Shown here piece after piece: positions 58,474 through 64,000 of a stretch of DNA of 64,000 nucleotides. A program made the translations under genes and the position numbers. The number at the start of each line of letters is the position of its first letter. Positions within the stretch are counted from its first letter, which is position 1. The stretch is from Vermamoeba vermiformis (taxonomy: Eukaryota; Tubulinea; Echinamoebida). The notes below the pieces were generated by a model. That model worked only from the letters and a program-made list of their open reading frames with translations, did no database searches and had not been told where the DNA came from. The DNA lies in NCBI GenBank assembly GCA_045837725.1, contig JBEWZL010000193.1, positions 62,001-126,000 on the forward strand. Direction: 5' to 3'.

Positions 58474-61064
58474 TTATACAATAGGTCTATTTTCAGCTTC
58501 TTTTGGCGCGTCACTGCTCGTAGCCAGATTATTTTCTTTCAGCATCGAACTCGAGCGGATTTGACATCCAGTTCTGAACAATCTGCGCGTCTTTTTCCAA
58601 TATGAACGCGAAGATACTGCAGGTATGAATAGTAGAAGACCAGTTGATGAGGCATTAAATACACTCCTACACAAATAATTAGTGAACTGAATCTGGATCC
58701 TGACACAAATTAGAATTCCAATTTTACGCAGTATTTGCAATTATAATTACTATCCGAATACTATACATACCAATTCAACAATGTTGGCGCAATTATTTGA
58801 GGCAGATCAGGGCAAGGTTCCGGATCCAATTCCGTCGAACTAAGCAAGTTGCATTTGACCCATTCAAGCACTGTCTCTTTGCCATTATTGTTAATCTCCG
58901 ACAATCTGAAGCTGAATATGAACACGTAGAGGTATAAGAAGATGAATAAATAGACCATCGTGCCAATTTGAACTCGGATCATGGCTTGCTTTTGTCTTTT
59001 AGATCTGCGTACCCGCGCAGAAGTCTAAAAATAGTATCATACGATAAGTCACGTGACATTACTAAATTAGGAAATATGAGTTTAAGACTGACCTTGGTGA
59101 AGATAATGACGAGCATAATGAACGTAATTATTCCGACGAGCAGCATCAGCCCAACGGGTATAATGTACAATGCATAGACGAGCATGCCATCAGGTTCATC
59201 ATCGCCCACTATAATAATACCATAATTAGAATTACCACGTGATATTGATGACAAGATCCGGTCGAATGTCAGATCCGCTTTGTACTTACGAAAACAGAAG
59301 ACGTTGCCTGGATAGTATTTGATGGATTTGAGGCCCAGCGCGACGGCCGTGAATATCGCAGGCACGCCGAATCCTAGTGTAATGAAGACTGGCTTCAAGA
59401 CTGGGTTCTGCAACGGTGTGTTTTTTATGAGCTGATCTAACAGCGCAATCGCTGTGAACATCCACCACAACGTGCCTGACAACGCCGCATAGTATATCAA
59501 CGTTCCTGGTAGTTATGTATATTAGTACAAGCTGTAGTATTGATATTTGAAGTTGATCTGCGTAAAAAAATATTGCCCGTGAAAAAATTGGCCGAAGATA
59601 TTTTTTTGATATTTCCCGTTTTGGCAACTGGTAACTTACCTTGAACCACGCAAAACGCATCATTTTCGGTACTTTCTTTTGTCTCTGAAGTGCAAATTGG
59701 CTTATTGTTGTTGCCAAATGAGAACAAAAATGGCACGGTGACCATCAACGAGAAAAAAATCAAAAAATAAATGAGAATTGACGGGAACAAGTGTCGCCTA
59801 CGATCAGTAATCGTCGTTGCAAATAACCAAATGTCAAGCACGATTGAAATAACGGCCATCACGTGCATAATTGTGAATGCTTGGTCGTACTCTTCGCTCG
59901 TGAAAATTGGTGCTGGACACGGCAGCCCGCATTGAGCCTCGTTGTTAGTGATATTTGCAGTCGATTCAAAAATCAACGGGTACGGACATTCTTGCAACAC
60001 TTAAATGGAAACATCGTTAGTCTCGAATAACAAAGAGCAATAATGATTTCTAGAGTGCCGCTATAAATGAACGAGTGTAATTGTTTGTAATTTCCACTAA
60101 AAATAGGGTTTCGCGGAGTTCACGTTTCATTAAACAAATTTTTAGCAATAACTTTAATAATTTTTGTTCACCGCATAACAGCTTTTAAAGATTATAGGCA
60201 TCATATTCGAGTATAAGAAACATTAGTATATACTACATACTGTAGGAGATTTGCGACGAGTCCTTCGGAATGCACCCGCTAGTCTCGGGTAAAGCCGTGC
60301 AATTTGGCGGAGCGGTGTATTCGAACAGGGACTCGCAGTTTTGTTCTACTGACGAACATAATGACCTGCAGGGCGGAATTGGCACGGAGATATTGTTGGC
60401 TGTCAAGTACATTGTCAGAAATATTTGACACGTGTCATTGGATCCTTGCGAGATCGAATTGAAATTGATCGCTGAAAAGGCGCTTTTTGTTGAACAGACA
60501 TGATATATAATTTTAATAGGGTAAAACGATGGTTAACGTTAAAAAACGAAAGGCGTTGGGATCCGAGCCTTAAAATTTCAGGTCGCCTTTCAAAGCTTAT
60601 AAATTAGTGAAATCAAGCGGAGTCTTCTAATAAATAATAAATGATAATAGTATCATATTAATAATTACTTAAAAACTAACAGGGTGACTTGAGAATCATC
60701 TGTCAAATCCGCTTTCTTTTTCAAAATAAGAATCTATGCAGAAAAGACTTACGCAATATAGTGCAAGGCAAGAATGTAGTCCAACAGCTTAAAGCAATGA
60801 AGTCTGAAGCGCAACTGGGAGCCAAGGCGGCAACAAGATCGACGGATTTGAGAATCTTCATTGCTTGATATTGAAGCATGGTAATGTTCAATCCTTGTGG
60901 CAAAAATACTGGACTGTTTTGAACGACTTCATCGCATAAAGACCCAAATGCAACGTAGCTTGTGCATTTGCCAGGCGGGATCTGCTGCGTGACCGAAAAT
61001 GTGAGCCAACAAGAAAGCAGAAAGAATAAGGAATATTGGATATAGGCAGTTGTTGGCCCCATAA
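58474..61064 (-). CDS. frizzled/smoothened-like receptor
   Basis: ATG at 61064 starts a signal peptide (about MGPTTAYIQYSLFFLLSCWL). The cysteine-rich frizzled domain is in exons about 60755-61064 and 60243-60402 (CTSYVAFGSLCDEVV, CASDFIALSCWTTFLPC, PPCRSLCSSVEQNCESLF). A Cys-containing hinge (VLQECPYPLIFES) leads into seven membrane spans: TIMHVMAVISIVLDIWLFAT, FPSILIYFLIFFSLMVTVPF, LIYYAALSGTLWWMFTAIAL, PVFITLGFGVPAIFTAVALG, VYALYIIPVGLMLLVGIITF, MVYLFIFLYLYVFIFSF and FNASSTGLLLFIPAV. The tail is short and basic (SRSYWKKTRRL), stop 58474-58476. Dictyostelids have many such Fsl proteins. The ligand is unknown. Confidence 0.87.
60426..60437. promoter_or_regulatory. TGACACGTGTCA palindrome
   Basis: A perfect copy in the intron of the frizzled-like gene between the two CRD exons. 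Confidence 0.5.
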
Positions 61065-61775
61065 CTGTTTGATGAAAATATTGGAAGTTTAAGCAGAATT
61101 TGCAATTAAAAAAAGCGTGCTTCAAATGGCAAGTCCATTTTTAGAAATAATAGCGCAATTAATTCGCCGGTTGAATAATCAGTTGCTATTTCATACGTAC
61201 CTATAGGTCACATCTAACACAAAGAATCATACAAAGGAGCTCGTTACTAAGATCTAAAGAGATCCCATGGGTTAGTTCGCCACTAAATCTTGAGATTTGA
61301 CAACCAATAAATATTTAATTACTTATTATATTATATTGTATAATTTTAATTACGCCACCAAGCGTAACAGATAAAAGAAAAGAAATAAGAGAATTTTTAA
61401 TAATAATTAAAAAAATTAATCAACCTGAGCAATCAATTTACAATCAGTTCATTACACGGCAGTACCCTATTACTTTTTGGTAGGCAGCAACAGATCCTTC
61501 AGAACAAAAAAAACATGCTAGCGTCCGTGTCTATCATCATAGTTAACTAATATACTATTAAGTAAGTTGTGGCGTGATTCAATGCAATTAACATTCGTTG
61601 TGGTGTTGTATTGTTATTGCGTAAATAACATTATTGTTCGTAAAAAACAGTTGCAAGCATTAATCTCGTAGGAATTGGATATCCATTTATTAACAACAAA
61701 AGGATAATAGATGTCCGAAATAAAATACTTGATAATTATTACAATTAATTCGATCAAAAAAATCGTGGATGTCGC
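61065..61775. other. intergenic region between receptor and SDHA
   Basis: About 710 bp holding the promoter of the receptor and the 3' flank of SDHA. AT-rich; no open frame, tRNA or recurrent palindrome seen. Confidence 0.55.
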
Positions 61776-63989
61776 TTAGTAAGTTCTCTTCTTAGGAGGC
61801 ACTTGAGGCATTTCCTTGTCGAGCGGTTGATCGTGAACAGATCTGTAGTCAATAGTAACCTTGCCGTTCTCGTCGATCCAAGACAAAGTGTGCTTCATCC
61901 AGTTAGCGTCGTCACGCTCAGAGAAGTCTTCACGGGCATGAGCACCACGACTTTCCTTTCTGTTCTCAGCGCTGTGCATAGTCATGACGGCGTTGAGCAT
62001 CAAGTTTTGGAGTTCGAGAGTCTCGATCAAATCGGTGTTCCAAGCCAAAGTGCGATCAGTGACCTTGAGATCGGCTTGTTTCTTGAATGTCTCGTCGATG
62101 AGCTTGACACCTTCCTTCAAGACATCGCCAGTTCTGAACACAGCGCAGTTGTTTTGCATAACCTTTTGCATTTGCAATCTCAATTGAGCGGTGGATGTGT
62201 TGCCGTTAGCGTGGAGAGCCTTGTCGAGTCTGGCAATAGCGTCCTCTCCGGCCTTAGGAGGCAAAGGCTTGTGGGGTTGACCAGGCTTGGAGACCTCACC
62301 AACACGCAAAGCGCAAGCACGACCGAAGACGACAATGTCCAACAAACTGTTAGCGCCCAATCTGTTAGCACCGTGAACGGAGACGCAAGCGGCTTCACCT
62401 GCAGCCATCAAACCAGGAACAACGTGATCGGCGTTATCTCCCTAAGCAAAAAAAGCGTTAGCAGGTGCAAGACCTAGGAGCAAAAATAAAAAAGAAAGGG
62501 GCGCAACCCGGAATCGAACCGGGACCTCCTGCACCCGAAGCAGGAATTCTGCCACTGAACTATTGCGCCTTTGGTTGGACGCCGATTTCGCGAAGAAAGC
62601 AGCTCGTCGCTACAAGGTTCAAAGACCTTACCTTCTTGGTTACGACTTCACCCATGTAGTTAGTGGGAATGCCACCCATATTGTAGTGAACTGTAGGCAA
62701 TACAGGGATGGGTTGTTTAGTCACATCGACGTTGGCGAAAATCTTAGCAGTTTCAGAGATACCAGGCAAGCGTTCACTTCAAAGACCATTAGCAACGTTG
62801 CTGACAGGAGATAATGAGTCCTAGTACTTACGCCAAGATCTTAGGATCAATGTGAGTAAGATCCAAGTAGACGTGATCCTTTTCAGGACCGCAACCACGA
62901 CCCTCTCTGATTTCAATGGTCATAGATCGAGACACGACGTCACGTGAGGCCAAATCCTTAGCGTTGGGGGCATAACGTTCCATAAATCTTTCACCCTTGT
63001 CGTTTCTCAAGATACCTCCTTCACCACGAGAGCCTTCGGTGATCAAGCAACCAGCTCCGTAGATACCGGTGGGATGGAATTGGACGAATTCCAAGTCTTG
63101 AAGGGGCAAACCAGCGCGAGCAACCATAGCGTTACCGTCACCAGTGCAAGTGTGGGCAGAAGTGGCACTGAAGTAAGCACGACCATAACCCTACAAACAA
63201 GGATCAGATCCGCTGATCTCAAGCATTTCTCAATTTGATTATACTTACACCAGTGGCCAAAATGACGTGGTGGGCTCTGAATCTGTGAATAGAACCGTCT
63301 TCGAGGCACATAGCCATAACACCACGGCATTCACCGTTCTCCATAATGAGGTCCATAGCGAAGTATTCGACGAAGAAAGTGCAGTTGTATTTCAAGGCTT
63401 GACCCATCATAGTGTGCAAGAGGGCGTGACCAGTACGATCAGCAGCAGCGCAGCAACGAACGGCTTGACCTCCCTTACCGAAGTCCAAGCTTTGACCACC
63501 GAAAGCACGTTGGTAAATGGTGCCGTCAGCGTTACGGGAGAAAGGCACACCAAAGTGTTCCAATTCAATAACTGTAGCAGGGGCTTCACGGCACATGTAT
63601 TGAATAGCGTCCTAGTGACCAGTCGTATTAGTACTAATACTTTTACGTTACTTCGTGACACGTACTTGATCACCCAACCAATCGCTACCCTTGACAGTGT
63701 CATATGCGTGCCAGCGCCAGTCGTCCTTGCTCATGTTACCCAAAGCGGCATTAATACCACCCTGCCGAGCCCTCATTAGTACCGTGCTATGAACCGTAAC
63801 AAGTCACATCTAACTGCGTACCTGAGCGGCGACTGTGTGAGATCTAGTGGGGTACAACTTGGTAATGCAAGCAGTCTTGAAACCTTGTTGAGTGAGACCC
63901 AAAGCGGCACGAAGACCAGCACCACCAGCACCGACAACGACGGCGTCATAAGTGTGATCAATCACGTCGTAGGCACGAGTGAGAGTACC
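61776..63989 (-). CDS. SDHA: succinate dehydrogenase flavoprotein subunit (5' end outside window)
   Basis: Six exons are in the window (about 63833-63989, 63669-63775, 63246-63614, 62829-63190, 62631-62785, 61776-62443); the presequence lies beyond 64000. The first begins [20 protein letters not shown] with the FAD dinucleotide fold ([15 protein letters not shown]), and [10 protein letters not shown] holds the His that binds FAD covalently. Later motifs are [34 protein letters not shown] (active-site His), [44 protein letters not shown] and [12 protein letters not shown]. The C-terminus is VPPKKRTY. It oxidises succinate in complex II on the mitochondrial inner membrane. Exons are clearly GC-richer than in neighbouring genes, as expected for high expression. 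One intron hosts a tRNA gene. Confidence 0.93.
62500..62569 (-). tRNA. tRNA-Pro(CGG), nested in an SDHA intron
   Basis: On the minus strand GGCGCAA pairs perfectly with the 3' TTGCGCC (7 bp). The D arm is GTTC AGTGGCA GAAT. The anticodon stem is CCTGC/GCAGG with loop TTCGGGT, so the anticodon is CGG (Pro). The T arm is CCCGG TTCGATT CCGGG. It is 70 nt, has no encoded CCA and no intron, and is followed by CCTTTCTTTTTT, a pol III terminator. Internal box B (GGTTCGATTCC) is canonical. It lies on the same strand as SDHA, inside the intron 62444-62630. Confidence 0.9.
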
Positions 63990-64000
63990 CTAAAAAGGAA

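Noticed and set aside
62465-62814. Plus-strand ORFs over the SDHA intron and exon
   Set aside because: They translate the antisense of a tRNA and of a conserved SDHA exon.
1-64000. CRISPR arrays, operons, ribosome-binding sites or riboswitches
   Set aside because: Nothing of the kind. Genes are spliced, monocistronic and eukaryotic in style.

Overview
This is nuclear DNA of an intron-rich, gene-dense eukaryotic microbe. Genes sit 100-700 bp apart on both strands. Nearly every gene is cut by short (about 40-150 nt, rarely over 300 nt) AT-rich GT-AG introns with strong GTAAGT-like donors. The gene set includes a frizzled/smoothened-like receptor, an AprA/PhoPQ-family secreted protein, a GPI-type expansin, EGF-repeat and CGWC-repeat surface proteins, DEP proteins and many ubiquitin-system genes. 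That points to an amoebozoan, probably a social or protosteloid amoeba. This is an inference from gene content; no rRNA or mitochondrial sequence is present to confirm it.

Layout. 1-780: 3' end of a single-pass membrane protein. 933-5376 (-): RBR (Ariadne-type) ubiquitin ligase with UIM-like motifs at both ends. 6059-9215 (+): a seven-exon gene joining a RarA/MgsA C-terminal-like helical domain to a kinase-like domain, reminiscent of giant-virus or phage proteins. 9386-12290 (-): F-box protein, divergent from a bacterial-looking STAS/SpoIIAA-type gene (12409-12935, +). 13181-14799 (-): SFSWAP-like splicing regulator. 14800-16103: intergenic, with a candidate structured small RNA. 16104-18901 (+): DEP-kinase-SH3 protein, followed by a DEP-only paralogue (19227-20444) and an unrecognised gene. 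21943-23675 (-): EGF-repeat protein whose membrane anchor lies behind an in-frame TAA. 23929-25841 (-): carboxylesterase. 26520-29268 (+): RIOK3-like kinase, convergent with APC7 (29501-31992, -). 32139-32666 (-): small glutaredoxin-fold protein. 33072-36136 (+): an unknown protein and an EF-hand/CGWC-repeat secreted protein. 36317-39061 (+): NFRKB (INO80 complex). 39267-40177 (-): lambda/CUT-like HTH protein. 40722-42285 (+): zinc-ribbon HIT protein whose stop overlaps that of the expansin (42282-44055, -). 44397-45390 (-): CCHC zinc-knuckle protein.

45412-54391 is a dynamic region. It holds a 1.1-kb foldback element, a truncated copy of the rpiA 5' end, an intact F-box/SAM gene, the intact ribose-5-phosphate isomerase gene, the AprA-like gene, and an inverted, frameshifted copy of the F-box/SAM gene. 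The copies share a 35-bp block carrying a perfect heat-shock element. Beyond it lie a 60-codon ORF, an LRR protein, a GPI-type secreted protein, the frizzled-like receptor, and most of SDHA with a tRNA inside one of its introns.

Two short palindromic motif families recur across non-coding DNA and look regulatory: TGACACGTGTCA (six exact copies) and GATC-YR-GATC (seven copies). Gene boundaries come from hand-splicing conserved frames. Start exons marked uncertain should be treated as such.
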